From NCBI RefSeq assembly GCF_000184685.1, contig NC_014830.1:1364001-1428000 (forward strand): 64,000 nucleotides of DNA. Direction: 5' to 3'. Shown in pieces: positions 34,112-41,901 of this stretch. Each line of letters begins with the position of its first letter. Position 1 is the first letter of the stretch. Source of the stretch: Intrasporangium calvum DSM 43043. Its GTDB lineage: Bacteria > Actinomycetota > Actinomycetes > Actinomycetales > Dermatophilaceae. A program made the position numbers and the translations under genes. A model generated the notes under the pieces. The model was given only the letters and a program-made list of their open reading frames with translations. It did not search any database and was not told where the DNA came from.

Positions 34112-35143
34112 ATGCGGCGGACGCTCGAGCGGGTCGCGCTCGTCACCGCGACGACGACAGCCGGCGTGGCCGCCCTCGGGACCACCGGGGTCATCGCCTA
34201 CCTCATCACCCGCCGGCCCGACGTCATCAGCGGGTGGCTCTCCGAGGAGCCGTCCGTGGTGACCGCTCGCTTTGCCGCCGCCGCCGCCGCCGCCGTCAGC
34301 CTCGTCGCGCTCGCCATCGGACACCTCGCGAGCCGGCCCCTCCGACGCCAGCTCGAGGCCGCCGCCCACGCACTGGTCGTGCTGGCCGACCGGTTCGCCG
34401 ACGGCGAGGCCAGGCTCAAGCCGCTGCGTTCCGGCACGGCCGAGCTCGACCACGTCTCCGACGTCATCACCCGGCGGGCCCACGACATGACTCGCTCCCT
34501 CGCCGCGGAGCGCGACTTCGCCGCGGACGCCTCGCACCAGCTGCGCACCCCGCTCACCGCTCTCCTCATGCGACTCGAGGAGATCGCCGAGACCGACGAC
34601 GTGGCCGCGGTGAAGGAGGAGGCCAACATCGCCATCGCCCAGGTCGAGCGGCTGACCCGGGTCGTCGACGACCTCCTCGGGCGCTCTCGGGCGACGGGTG
34701 GGCCGGTGCCTGCCGTCTCGCTCGACTCGGTCATCGCAGCCCTCCAACGTGAGTGGCAGCCCGCCTTCGAGCAGGCGCGGCGCTCGGTGCGGGTGCGTGG
34801 GGAGCGGGGGCTCTTCGTCCGGTCGACACCCGTCGCGCTCTCGCAGGTGCTCTCCACGCTCCTCGAGAACTCCCTCGTCCACGGACGCGGCACCGTCGAC
34901 GTCCATGCGCGTCGCTCCGGCCCGTCGGTCATCGTCGAGGTGAGCGACCAGGGGGAGGGGGTGGCGCCCGCGATCGCCCCGCACATCTTCGAGCGGTCCG
35001 TGAGCAGCGGCGCCGGTGGCAGCACCGGCCTGGGCCTCGCCCTGGCCCGCGACCTCGCCGAGGCAAACGGCGGCCGGCTCGACCTCGTCCAGGCCCAACC
35101 CGCACGGTTCGCCCTCTTCCTCTCCGAGGCGGAGTCCGACTGA
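34112..35143 (+). CDS. Membrane sensor histidine kinase
   Basis: A 343-residue kinase, cognate to the regulator just upstream. Two N-terminal membrane helices (VALVTATTTAGVAALGTTGV and FAAAAAAAVSLVALAIGHLA) flank a short extracytoplasmic loop of about 25 residues, so direct ligand binding is limited. A HAMP-like linker precedes the phospho-acceptor in FAADASHQLRTPLTALLMRL near residue 143. The ATPase domain has the N box LENSLVHG, the G1 box VSDQGEGV and the G2 box GSTGLGLALARDLAEANGG. ATG 34112 is almost contiguous with the upstream stop. Confidence 0.93.
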   Translation: MRRTLERVALVTATTTAGVAALGTTGVIAYLITRRPDVISGWLSEEPSVVTARFAAAAAAAVSLVALAIGHLASRPLRRQLEAAAHALVVLADRFADGEARLKPLRSGTAELDHVSDVITRRAHDMTRSLAAERDFAADASHQLRTPLTALLMRLEEIAETDDVAAVKEEANIAIAQVERLTRVVDDLLGRSRATGGPVPAVSLDSVIAALQREWQPAFEQARRSVRVRGERGLFVRSTPVALSQVLSTLLENSLVHGRGTVDVHARRSGPSVIVEVSDQGEGVAPAIAPHIFERSVSSGAGGSTGLGLALARDLAEANGGRLDLVQAQPARFALFLSEAESD

Positions 35144-35202
35144 CGAGGGCAGTGCGCTCTCAGGTTCCGCGGGGCTCGCCGGACCGGCGTTACGCTGCGC
35201 GG

Positions 35203-35859
35203 GTGAGTCGGCTCCGGGAGTACCTGTTCGTGCGCCATCGGCACAACTGGCTCCTGCTCGTGAGGTTCGGCCTGGTCGGCGCCTCCGGCGTCGTGGTCAA
35301 CCTCGCGACGCTCATTCTCGTCAAGCGGCTCGGGACCGACCCGGACCACGCCATCATCGGCCTGCCCTGGTCCGACTACAACCTGCGTTGGTACCACGCC
35401 TACTCGACCGTCGCCTTTCTCGTCGCGAACCTCTGGAACTTCCAGCTCAACCGGACCTGGACCTTCCGGAGCGAACGCCATCCCGCGTGGTGGCGCGAGT
35501 ACTGGCCCTTCCTCACGGTCGGGCTCCTGGGGCAGGTTGCCGGGTTGCTGCTCCTGACTCTCCTCATGCACCCCCACTCGCCCCTCGCCCTGCCGACGGA
35601 CCTCCTCGACGACACGACCGGACTCCGGACCCGGCTCTACTGGGCCCAGCTCCTCGTCATCGCCGTCGTCACGCCGCTGTCCTTCGTCCTCAACAAGCTG
35701 TGGACCTTCGCCGCCGTCCGCACCCGGCACAGCGAGCTCGCCGACCCCGTGCACACCGAGGCGGTCCTGCACGGGTCGATGGCTGACTCGGTCGGCGAGG
35801 CGGACGCTGACCTGGGAGAGCCGACCGACACGCAAGCGACTGAACCGGCGGCCCACTAG
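35203..35859 (+). CDS. GtrA family membrane protein
   Basis: A 218-residue protein with four hydrophobic helices: VRFGLVGASGVVVNLATLIL, STVAFLVANLWNFQLNRTWT (with the FQLNRxWTF hallmark), PFLTVGLLGQVAGLLLLTLL, and LLVIAVVTPLSFVLNKLWTF. The C-terminal 40 residues are an acidic tail. GtrA proteins are thought to flip polyprenyl-linked sugars or assist cell-wall glycosylation. Start GTG 35203. It stands between a two-component system and purK, the same neighbourhood as in mycobacteria. Confidence 0.88.
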   Translation: MSRLREYLFVRHRHNWLLLVRFGLVGASGVVVNLATLILVKRLGTDPDHAIIGLPWSDYNLRWYHAYSTVAFLVANLWNFQLNRTWTFRSERHPAWWREYWPFLTVGLLGQVAGLLLLTLLMHPHSPLALPTDLLDDTTGLRTRLYWAQLLVIAVVTPLSFVLNKLWTFAAVRTRHSELADPVHTEAVLHGSMADSVGEADADLGEPTDTQATEPAAH

Positions 35860-35870
35860 GCTTGGGCGTC

Positions 35871-37064
35871 GTGACCGAGCCGAAGCGCGCCCCCGGAGGA
35901 TTTCCCGTCGTCGGTGTCGTCGGCGGCGGCCAGCTCGCCCGGATGATGCAGGGCCCCGCGATCGAGCTCGGCATCCAGCTGTCCGTGCTGGCCGAGGACG
36001 AGGTGGCCGCCGCCGCTCTCGTCGTCCCCTCGTCGCCGGTGGGTCGGCACACCGAGCTCGACCACGTGCTCGAGTTCGCGCGCTCGTGCGACGTGGTGGC
36101 GTTCGACCACGAGCACGTGCCCCAGTCCGTCCTCGAGTCGCTCGAGAACGAGGGCATCGTCATGCACCCCAGCCGGACGGCACTGCGGTTCGCCCAGGAC
36201 AAGCTCGCGATGCGCCGCCGGCTGACTGACCTCGGCATCGCCTGCCCCCGGTGGGCCGTGGCCCGCGTGGCAGCAGACGTCGACCGCTTCGGCGCGGAGG
36301 TCGGGTGGCCGGTCATCGTCAAGACACCGCGCGGCGGCTACGACGGCAAGGGAGTCATGCTCGCCTCGTCGAGCGCCGACGTCGCCGACTGGCTCACCCA
36401 CGTCGGCGAGCCGGGTCCCATGTCCGAGGGTCTACTGCTGGAGGAGCGGGTCGACTTCACCCGCGAGCTCGCCGCCCTCGTCGCCCGCAGCCCCTCGGGA
36501 CAGGCGGCCGCCTGGCCGGTGGTCGAGACGGTCCAGACCGGCGGCATCTGCACCGAGGTCCTCGCGCCGGCGCCCGGCATCGACCCCGACCTCGCGGCGG
36601 TGGCGACCGAAGCGGCCCTCCGGGTGGCCGGCGAGCTGGGAGTCACCGGCGTCCTCGCAGTCGAGATGTTCGAGGTGCCCGGGCCGGACGGTCGCCCCGG
36701 GTACGTCGTCAACGAGCTGGCCATGCGCCCCCACAACAGCGGCCACTGGTCCATGGACGGCGCAGTCACCGGCCAGTTCGAGCAGCACCTGCGGGCGGTC
36801 CTCGACCTGCCGCTGGGCGACCCGCGACCCCACGCTCCGTGGACGGCGATGGCCAACGTCCTCGGCGGCGACTACCCCGAGCTCTACCCGGCCTACCGGC
36901 ACATCATGGCCAGGGACCCCCAGGCCAAGGTGCACATGTACGGCAAGGGGGTCCGGCCGGGCCGCAAGCTCGGGCACGTCAACGTCAGCGGGCCGGACCT
37001 GGCCGAGGTGCGGGACCGGGCGCGGCACGCGGCCGACTTTCTCCAGGGCGTGATCACGGAATGA
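35871..37064 (+). CDS. purK: 5-(carboxyamino)imidazole ribonucleotide synthase
   Basis: A 397-residue ATP-grasp enzyme that carboxylates AIR with bicarbonate in purine synthesis. Motifs: [50 protein letters not shown] (ATP-grasp), [30 protein letters not shown], and [18 protein letters not shown]. The C-terminal [19 protein letters not shown] completes the fold. Start GTG 35871; a TTG nine bases earlier is unlikely. It is followed 8 bases later by purE, so the CO2-transfer pair is co-expressed. Confidence 0.95.
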   Translation: MTEPKRAPGGFPVVGVVGGGQLARMMQGPAIELGIQLSVLAEDEVAAAALVVPSSPVGRHTELDHVLEFARSCDVVAFDHEHVPQSVLESLENEGIVMHPSRTALRFAQDKLAMRRRLTDLGIACPRWAVARVAADVDRFGAEVGWPVIVKTPRGGYDGKGVMLASSSADVADWLTHVGEPGPMSEGLLLEERVDFTRELAALVARSPSGQAAAWPVVETVQTGGICTEVLAPAPGIDPDLAAVATEAALRVAGELGVTGVLAVEMFEVPGPDGRPGYVVNELAMRPHNSGHWSMDGAVTGQFEQHLRAVLDLPLGDPRPHAPWTAMANVLGGDYPELYPAYRHIMARDPQAKVHMYGKGVRPGRKLGHVNVSGPDLAEVRDRARHAADFLQGVITE

Positions 37065-37071
37065 GGCGAGG

Positions 37072-37602
37072 ATGACCGAGCAGAGCAAGCAGCCCGTGGT
37101 GGGCATCGTCATGGGCAGCGACAGCGACTGGCCCGTGATGCGCGAGGCCGCCGCGGTGATGTCGGACTTCGGGATCCCCTACGAGGCGGACGTCGTCTCG
37201 GCGCACCGGATGGCCGAGGAGATGATCGCCTACGGCACGTCCGCCGCCGACCGTGGGCTGCGAGTTGTCATCGCCGGAGCCGGGGGAGCGGCCCACCTGC
37301 CCGGAATGCTCGCCTCGGTCACGCCGCTGCCCGTCATCGGCGTGCCGGTGCCGCTCAGGTACCTCGATGGCATGGACTCGCTGTTGTCCATCGTCCAGAT
37401 GCCGGCGGGGGTGCCGGTCGCCACGGTGTCCATCGGGGGCGCTCGCAACGCCGGACTGCTCGCCGCCCGGATCATCGGGACGTCCGACGACGACCTCGGG
37501 CGCGCGGTCCGCGACCGGATGCGCGACTTCCAGGGGGCACTCCGCGACCAGGCTCACGCGAAGGGAGCAGCGCTGCGCGACGAGGTCGCCCGCGGCCTCT
37601 GA
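37072..37602 (+). CDS. purE: N5-CAIR mutase
   Basis: A 176-residue class I PurE that converts N5-CAIR to CAIR, the partner of PurK. The signatures [90 protein letters not shown] are intact. ATG 37072 has a GAGGCGAGG ribosome site overlapping the purK stop region. The C-terminal 15 residues are variable. It is followed by a repeat B cluster. Confidence 0.95.
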   Translation: MTEQSKQPVVGIVMGSDSDWPVMREAAAVMSDFGIPYEADVVSAHRMAEEMIAYGTSAADRGLRVVIAGAGGAAHLPGMLASVTPLPVIGVPVPLRYLDGMDSLLSIVQMPAGVPVATVSIGGARNAGLLAARIIGTSDDDLGRAVRDRMRDFQGALRDQAHAKGAALRDEVARGL

Positions 37603-37612
37603 CCAGCAAGCC

Positions 37613-37750
37613 GATCGAAAGAGCAGTTCGTCACACCTCGACGGGGAGAATGCCCCGGCCGGGTCACGAAGTGCTCTTTCGATTGTGACGAACTGCTCTT
37701 TCGATTGGGACGAACTGCTCTTTCGATCGTGACGAAGTGCTCTTTCGATG
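37613..37750. repeat. Repeat B array, five units
   Basis: One forward unit (TCGAAAGAGCAGTTCGTCAC, 37614-37634) and four inverted units starting at 37663, 37685, 37708 and 37729 (each GACGAAGTGC or GACGAACTGC plus TCTTTCGAT), with a 20-25-base period. Units alternate AAG/AAC variants. It lies after the purE stop and before the convergent CoA-binding gene; the array can form several alternative hairpins. Confidence 0.88.
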
Positions 37751-37751
37751 G

Positions 37752-38210
37752 TCAGCCGGAGAGCGCGCCGGCCGAGTCGCCGGGCTCGATGCGCGGCCAC
37801 TCGATCTTGGGGCAGGTGTCCATGACGACCGCGAGCCCCGCCTCGACCGCGCGGGCGGCGGCGTCCTCGTCGACGACGCCGAGCTGGAGCCAGAGCGCGC
37901 CGATGCCGAGGCGCTCCTTCTGCGCGATGGCCTCGTCGACGCAGGCGCCGACTCGTGAGCTGTTGACGTAGAAGTTGACGACGTGGACGGTGGTGCCGTC
38001 CGGGATGTCGGCGAGGCGGGCGTGGCCCTGGAAGCCGTGCACCGTGGGCGCGCTCGGATGGATCGGGATGACGTTCATCCCGATCTCGCGGGCGAGCCAC
38101 AGCGAGACGCTGTAGGCGGTGCGGCTCGGGTTGTCACCGAGACCCACCACGGCCCAGGTCGCGGGGGTGTGCAGCAGGTCCCTGATCACGGCTGGGTCGT
38201 TGTGGTGCAT
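37752..38210 (-). CDS. CoA-binding domain protein (YccU-like)
   Basis: A 152-residue single Rossmann-like domain: WAVVGLGDNPSRTAYSVSLW at residues 19-38 (nucleotide/CoA loop), GMNVIPIHPSAPTVHGFQGH, VHVVNFYVNSSRVGACVDEA, and LWLQLGVVDEDAAARAVEAG, ending with a conserved CPKIEWPR near the C-terminus. The family binds CoA or related nucleotides and has no established reaction. ATG 38210 is supported by the family N-terminus. It is alone on its strand, with its stop 2 bases after the repeat B array. Confidence 0.88.
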   Translation of the reverse strand: MHHNDPAVIRDLLHTPATWAVVGLGDNPSRTAYSVSLWLAREIGMNVIPIHPSAPTVHGFQGHARLADIPDGTTVHVVNFYVNSSRVGACVDEAIAQKERLGIGALWLQLGVVDEDAAARAVEAGLAVVMDTCPKIEWPRIEPGDSAGALSG

Positions 38211-38280
38211 GCCTCATCCTCACACGCCGACCGGCGCCAGTGTCGTGAAGGGGCCCGGGGGGCGTGACAGGATGACCGGC

Positions 38281-39300
38281 ATGAGATTCGGACTCTTCGT
38301 GCCGCAGGGCTGGCGGATGGACCTCGTCGGGATCGAGCCGGACCGCCACTGGGAGACCATGGCCGGTGTGGCGAAGCACGCCGACGACGGTGACGTCTTC
38401 GAGTCCATCTGGGTCTACGACCACTTCCACACGGTGCCCGTCCCGTCCGACGAGGCGACCCACGAGGCGTGGACCCTCATGAGCGCCTTCGCTGCGTCGA
38501 CCAGCCGGGTTCGGCTCGGCCAGATGTGCACGTGCATGAGCTACCGCAACCCGGCCTACCTCGCCAAGGTGGCCGCCACGGTCGACATCATCTCGGGCGG
38601 CCGCCTCGAGATGGGCATCGGCGGTGGCTGGTACGAGCACGAGTGGCGGGCCTTCGGCTACGGCTTCCCGTCGGCAGGTGAACGGCTCGGCCGGCTGCGC
38701 GAGGGCGTGCAGATCTTCCGTGACATGTGGACCACGGGATCGGCGACGCTCGACGGGAAGTACTACCAGGTCGACGGAGCGCGCTGTGCTCCCCGCCCGC
38801 TGCAGGGCACGTCGCGGCCCGGTTCCGAGAGCAACGGCATCCCGATCTGGATCGCCGGCGGCGGCGAGAAGGTGACGCTGCGGATCGCGGCGCGCTACGC
38901 GGACTACACCAACTTCTTCGACGACGCCGAGACCTTCTCGCGCAAGAGCGACGTCCTGGCCGGGCACTGTGCTGACGTCGGCCGCGACTTCGGCTCGATC
39001 GTGCGGACCGGCAACTTCAACGTGGTCCTCGGCGAGAACGACGCGGAGGTTGAGGACCGGCTGCGCTTCCACGGCGACCTGCTGCGCCGGGCCGGCGTGT
39101 CCGACGAGCGAGTCGAACGGCACGTCGCCAACCTCCGCACGCAGCCGGCGGTGGGCACTCCCGAGCAGGTGGTCGAGGTGCTTCGTGACATGGCGGGCCG
39201 CGGGATGGCCTACGGGATCCTCTACTTCCAGGAGGCCGCCTACGACCGGTCGGGCATCGAGCTCTTCGAGAGCGCGGTGGCGCCCGAACTGCGCGGCTGA
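38281..39300 (+). CDS. Luciferase-like (LLM) F420-type oxidoreductase
   Basis: A 339-residue TIM-barrel flavin/F420-dependent oxidoreductase. Family landmarks: RFGLFVPQGWRMDLV at the start, SIWVYDHFHTVP, RVRLGQMCTCMSYRNPAYLAK, VDIISGGRLEMGIGGGWYEH, and NGIPIWIAGGGEKVTLRIAA. The GGGWYxxE segment matches the F420-binding group of mycobacterial-type enzymes. No partner flavin reductase is nearby. Substrate unknown. The ATG at 38281 has only a weak AGGA-type ribosome site. It is convergent with the SDR that begins the nonulosonate cluster. Confidence 0.88.
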   Translation: MRFGLFVPQGWRMDLVGIEPDRHWETMAGVAKHADDGDVFESIWVYDHFHTVPVPSDEATHEAWTLMSAFAASTSRVRLGQMCTCMSYRNPAYLAKVAATVDIISGGRLEMGIGGGWYEHEWRAFGYGFPSAGERLGRLREGVQIFRDMWTTGSATLDGKYYQVDGARCAPRPLQGTSRPGSESNGIPIWIAGGGEKVTLRIAARYADYTNFFDDAETFSRKSDVLAGHCADVGRDFGSIVRTGNFNVVLGENDAEVEDRLRFHGDLLRRAGVSDERVERHVANLRTQPAVGTPEQVVEVLRDMAGRGMAYGILYFQEAAYDRSGIELFESAVAPELRG

Positions 39301-39327
39301 GGGCGCGGACCGGCCCAGCCGCCGGGC

Positions 39328-40113
39328 CTACCAGGCGGTCCAGCCGCCGTCCACCGCGATGACCTGTCCGGTGACGTAGGCGGCGGCGTCGGAGGCGAGC
39401 CAGGCCGCCACACCCCGGAAGTCGTCCTCGGTCCCCATCCTGCCGAGCGGGGTGAGGCGCTCGTACCGCGCGACGAAGGCTTCGTCCTGCCCCCGCGCGA
39501 TGCCGCCCGGGGCGAACGCGTTGACGCGGACGTCCGGGGCCAGGACGGTCGCCAGGTAGCGGGTGAGCTGCGCGATCCCACCCTTGGAGGCGGCGTACGC
39601 GGCCGGGTTGCCCATCCGCGTCCCCTCGTAGAGTCCCATGTTCGGCCCGACGAGGCCGTAGATGCTCGAGACGTTGATGACGCTGCCGTGCCCCCCGGCG
39701 CGCAGCAGCGGGGCGAGCTGCCGGGTCAGGGAGAAGGGCGCCGTGAGGTTGAGCGCGAGCGCCAGGGCGAAGGCCTCGTCGGTCTGCTCGTCGAACGGCA
39801 CCGCGTAGCCCGGCACGCCGGACGTGCCGGTGAAGGCGGCGTTGTTGACGAGGACGTCACACGCCCCGAGCTCGTGGAGGGCGTCGACCACGGTCGAGAT
39901 GCCCTCGGGCTCGAGCAGGTCCGCTGCGAGGGGGAGGTGGCCACGGCCCGGGAGGGCGCCGGCTGTCGCGGCGCAGCGCTCCTCCTCGACGTCGCAGACG
40001 ACGACGCGCGCTCCGGCCTCCGCGAGTGCCGCCGAGAGGACGGAGCCGAGCGGTCCCGCTCCACCCGTGACGACGGCAGTGCGTCGGCTGAGGTCTCCCT
40101 GGGATGTCGTCAC
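39328..40113 (-). CDS. SDR oxidoreductase, PtmA-like
   Basis: A 261-residue short-chain dehydrogenase: cofactor loop VVTGGAGPLGSVLSAALAEA, CDVEEERC, NNAAF, the active-site Ser in INVSSIYGLVG, the YxxxK pair in YAASKGGIAQLTRY, and PGGIARGQDEAF. Its place directly after legF resembles PtmA dehydrogenases of nonulosonate clusters that act on hexosamine precursors. The start is GTG 40113. Three bases separate it from the legF stop, so it is the last gene of the leftward arm. Exact substrate is unproven. Confidence 0.85.
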   Translation of the reverse strand: MTTSQGDLSRRTAVVTGGAGPLGSVLSAALAEAGARVVVCDVEEERCAATAGALPGRGHLPLAADLLEPEGISTVVDALHELGACDVLVNNAAFTGTSGVPGYAVPFDEQTDEAFALALALNLTAPFSLTRQLAPLLRAGGHGSVINVSSIYGLVGPNMGLYEGTRMGNPAAYAASKGGIAQLTRYLATVLAPDVRVNAFAPGGIARGQDEAFVARYERLTPLGRMGTEDDFRGVAAWLASDAAAYVTGQVIAVDGGWTAW

Positions 40114-40116
40114 GGG

Positions 40117-40863
40117 CTAGCTCCTCTCGAGCCAGGGCAGGGTGATGATGTCGGCGGCCACGAGCGCCTCGATGAGGCGGAACTCGTACTCGTCGTCGAT
40201 CGAGAACGCCTGCGCCTCCGGGATCTCCGCGCCCGCATGGCGTCCCTCGTCGAACCAGGACTGCTCGAGCCGCCGCACGAAGTCCGCTCGCCACAGGTAG
40301 AAGTTGCCGTTGATGCGCCGGAAGCGCTCGGTGTCCTGGCGGCGAGTCACCCCGGTGCCGGCCGCGAAGTAGCGTTCCAGCGCCCCGTCGGGGGACGACC
40401 CGGGGCGCACGCCCACCCAGACCGGGTTGAACGTCGGCTCGGAGACGCTGATGACGCCGTCGAGGCCGTCACTCGAGAACAGCAGGTCGGCGGCGGCAGC
40501 GAGCTGCTGGGGGACGCGCGCGGGGGAGGTGGGGTCGAGAAGGAGCACAGCGGCATACGGCTCGCCCTCCTCCCGCTCACACCACTCCAGGGCGTGCCGG
40601 ACGACGGGAGCCATGGGGGTGTCGTCCCGCGCGAGCTCCGCCGGGCGGAGGAACGGGACGTCGCCGCCGGACTGGCGGGCGACGGCGGCGATCTCCGTCG
40701 AGTCGGTGGACACAACACACCGCGACACCTGCGGCGTCAGGGCGGCGGCGCGGATGCTGTGGGCGATGAGGGGGAGCCCGGCCAGGGGTCGGATGTTCTT
40801 GCCCGGCAGGCCCTTCGAGCCGCCACGGGCCGGAACGACGGCGAGGATGCGAGGCCGGGTCAT
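40117..40863 (-). CDS. legF: CMP-legionaminic acid synthetase (NeuA-like cytidylyltransferase)
   Basis: A 248-residue cytidylyltransferase that activates a nonulosonic acid to the CMP-sugar. Signatures: the CTP-binding ILAVVPARGGSKGLPGKNIR at the N-terminus, GLPLIAHSIRAA, CVVSTDSTEIAAVA, PYAAVLLLDPTSPAR, RRINGNFYLWRADF, and ending IDDEYEFRLIEAL. The GNFY and IDDEYEF motifs match CMP-legionaminate/sialate synthetases. A repeat A core encodes part of PYAAVLL. ATG 40863 overlaps the stop of the Gfo/Idh gene by 4 bp. Assignment to legionaminate rather than sialate rests on the neighbouring legB/legC/ptmE genes. Confidence 0.88.
   Translation of the reverse strand: MTRPRILAVVPARGGSKGLPGKNIRPLAGLPLIAHSIRAAALTPQVSRCVVSTDSTEIAAVARQSGGDVPFLRPAELARDDTPMAPVVRHALEWCEREEGEPYAAVLLLDPTSPARVPQQLAAAADLLFSSDGLDGVISVSEPTFNPVWVGVRPGSSPDGALERYFAAGTGVTRRQDTERFRRINGNFYLWRADFVRRLEQSWFDEGRHAGAEIPEAQAFSIDDEYEFRLIEALVAADIITLPWLERS
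40548..40561 (-). repeat. Repeat A core in legF
   Basis: CAGCGGCATACGGC; encodes PYAA of a conserved motif (PYAAVLLLDPTSP), so it may simply be a codon coincidence. Confidence 0.4.
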
Positions 40864-41861
40864 GACATCGCCCTTGCGCGGTCGCAGAGCTCGAGCGTGG
40901 CCAGCCCTTCGGCGAGGGTGGCAGGAGCCCCGGCCGTATGCCGCTGGGCTCGGTCGGCGTCCGGCGTGAGCTCGAGTGCCGCGCGGGCCTGCGTCGCCAT
41001 CACGGTGTCGCGCTCGAGGTCGGCCGCGAAGGTCTCGGTCGTGGCGTTGCCCGCGGCATCTCGCCTCGTCACGGTGGCGGTGGGCAGATCCCACTCGAGC
41101 GAGCCGTCCGGCCCGTGGAGGGCGATGCCGCGGGTGGTGGGTCGGGTGACGTAGTCGAGGCGGCAGGTGACCGTCGCGAGGTCCGTGCGCCACAACAGCG
41201 TCGCCGCCTGCTCGGCCTCGATCTCGAGTGGCCCGGTGTGGTCGAGGCCGGCGCCGAGCAGGGTCGGCCGGCCGAGGAGGACCTCGGCGTAGTCGAGCTC
41301 GTGCACGAGGTCTCGCAGCACGCCGCCCTCGTCTGCGCGGGCCGAGTAGGACTCGCGGTAGTCGCGGTCGGGCCGCCAGTCCGGCAGCCAGGACTGGCAC
41401 CGGACGTGCGCGAAGAGCGGCCGGCCGATGGCGCCGACCTGGGTGAGCAGGTGGCGGAACCCCTCGTGGGCCCGCAGCGGTGCGGCGACCCACACCTCCG
41501 CCGCCCTGCGGTGGGCGGCCAGCGGCTCGGCGGCGGCGCGGCTCGGAGCGGCCGGCTTCTCGAGGAGCACCCGGCCTGCGCCGGCGTCCAGTGCCTCGAT
41601 GGCGTCCGCGACATGACGGCCCGTGTCGGTGGCGACGACGACGAGGCTGGCCGCGGCCAGCGCAGCGGGACCCGTGCTGTCGTCGAGGAAGCGGACGGTG
41701 GTGCCACCCGAGGGGGAGGTGCGGGCGCGGACCGGCCAGAGAGCGGCGTCGGCGCCGACGAGCTCGAACACCCGCAGGTGCCGCAGTCCGATCGACCCGC
41801 CCCCACGGACGACGACGCGCGGCCTGGGCGGGCCGGGACACTCGGCGCGGTGGTCGGACAC
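40860..41861 (-). CDS. Gfo/Idh/MocA family oxidoreductase
   Basis: A 333-residue NAD(P)-dependent sugar reductase. N-terminal Rossmann fold: VVVRGGGSIGLRHLRVFELV; the EKP motif in VLLEKPAAPSRAAAEPL; then the C-terminal alpha/beta domain with DEGGVLRDLVHELDYAEVLL, the His-Asp substrate site (HELDY). A repeat A copy encodes the unusual segment DADRAQRHTA near residues 304-313. ATGA overlap with legF and close divergence from the flippase show it belongs to the nonulosonate cluster, probably modifying the sugar or a precursor. The reaction is unknown. Confidence 0.85.
   Translation of the reverse strand: MSDHRAECPGPPRPRVVVRGGGSIGLRHLRVFELVGADAALWPVRARTSPSGGTTVRFLDDSTGPAALAAASLVVVATDTGRHVADAIEALDAGAGRVLLEKPAAPSRAAAEPLAAHRRAAEVWVAAPLRAHEGFRHLLTQVGAIGRPLFAHVRCQSWLPDWRPDRDYRESYSARADEGGVLRDLVHELDYAEVLLGRPTLLGAGLDHTGPLEIEAEQAATLLWRTDLATVTCRLDYVTRPTTRGIALHGPDGSLEWDLPTATVTRRDAAGNATTETFAADLERDTVMATQARAALELTPDADRAQRHTAGAPATLAEGLATLELCDRARAMS
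40932..40953 (+). repeat. Repeat A copy inside the Gfo/Idh gene
   Basis: GGCCGTATGCCGCTGGGCTC; in a third reading frame on the minus strand it encodes the peptide ADRAQRHTA near the C-terminus. Confidence 0.75.
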
Positions 41862-41901
41862 GACAGCACCCTCTCACGCACCGGGCCGGTACGGTCTCAC
41901 T

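Noticed and set aside
37663-37750. CRISPR array
   Set aside because: Units are adjacent with essentially no unique spacers, and similar units occur inverted elsewhere; no cas genes nearby.
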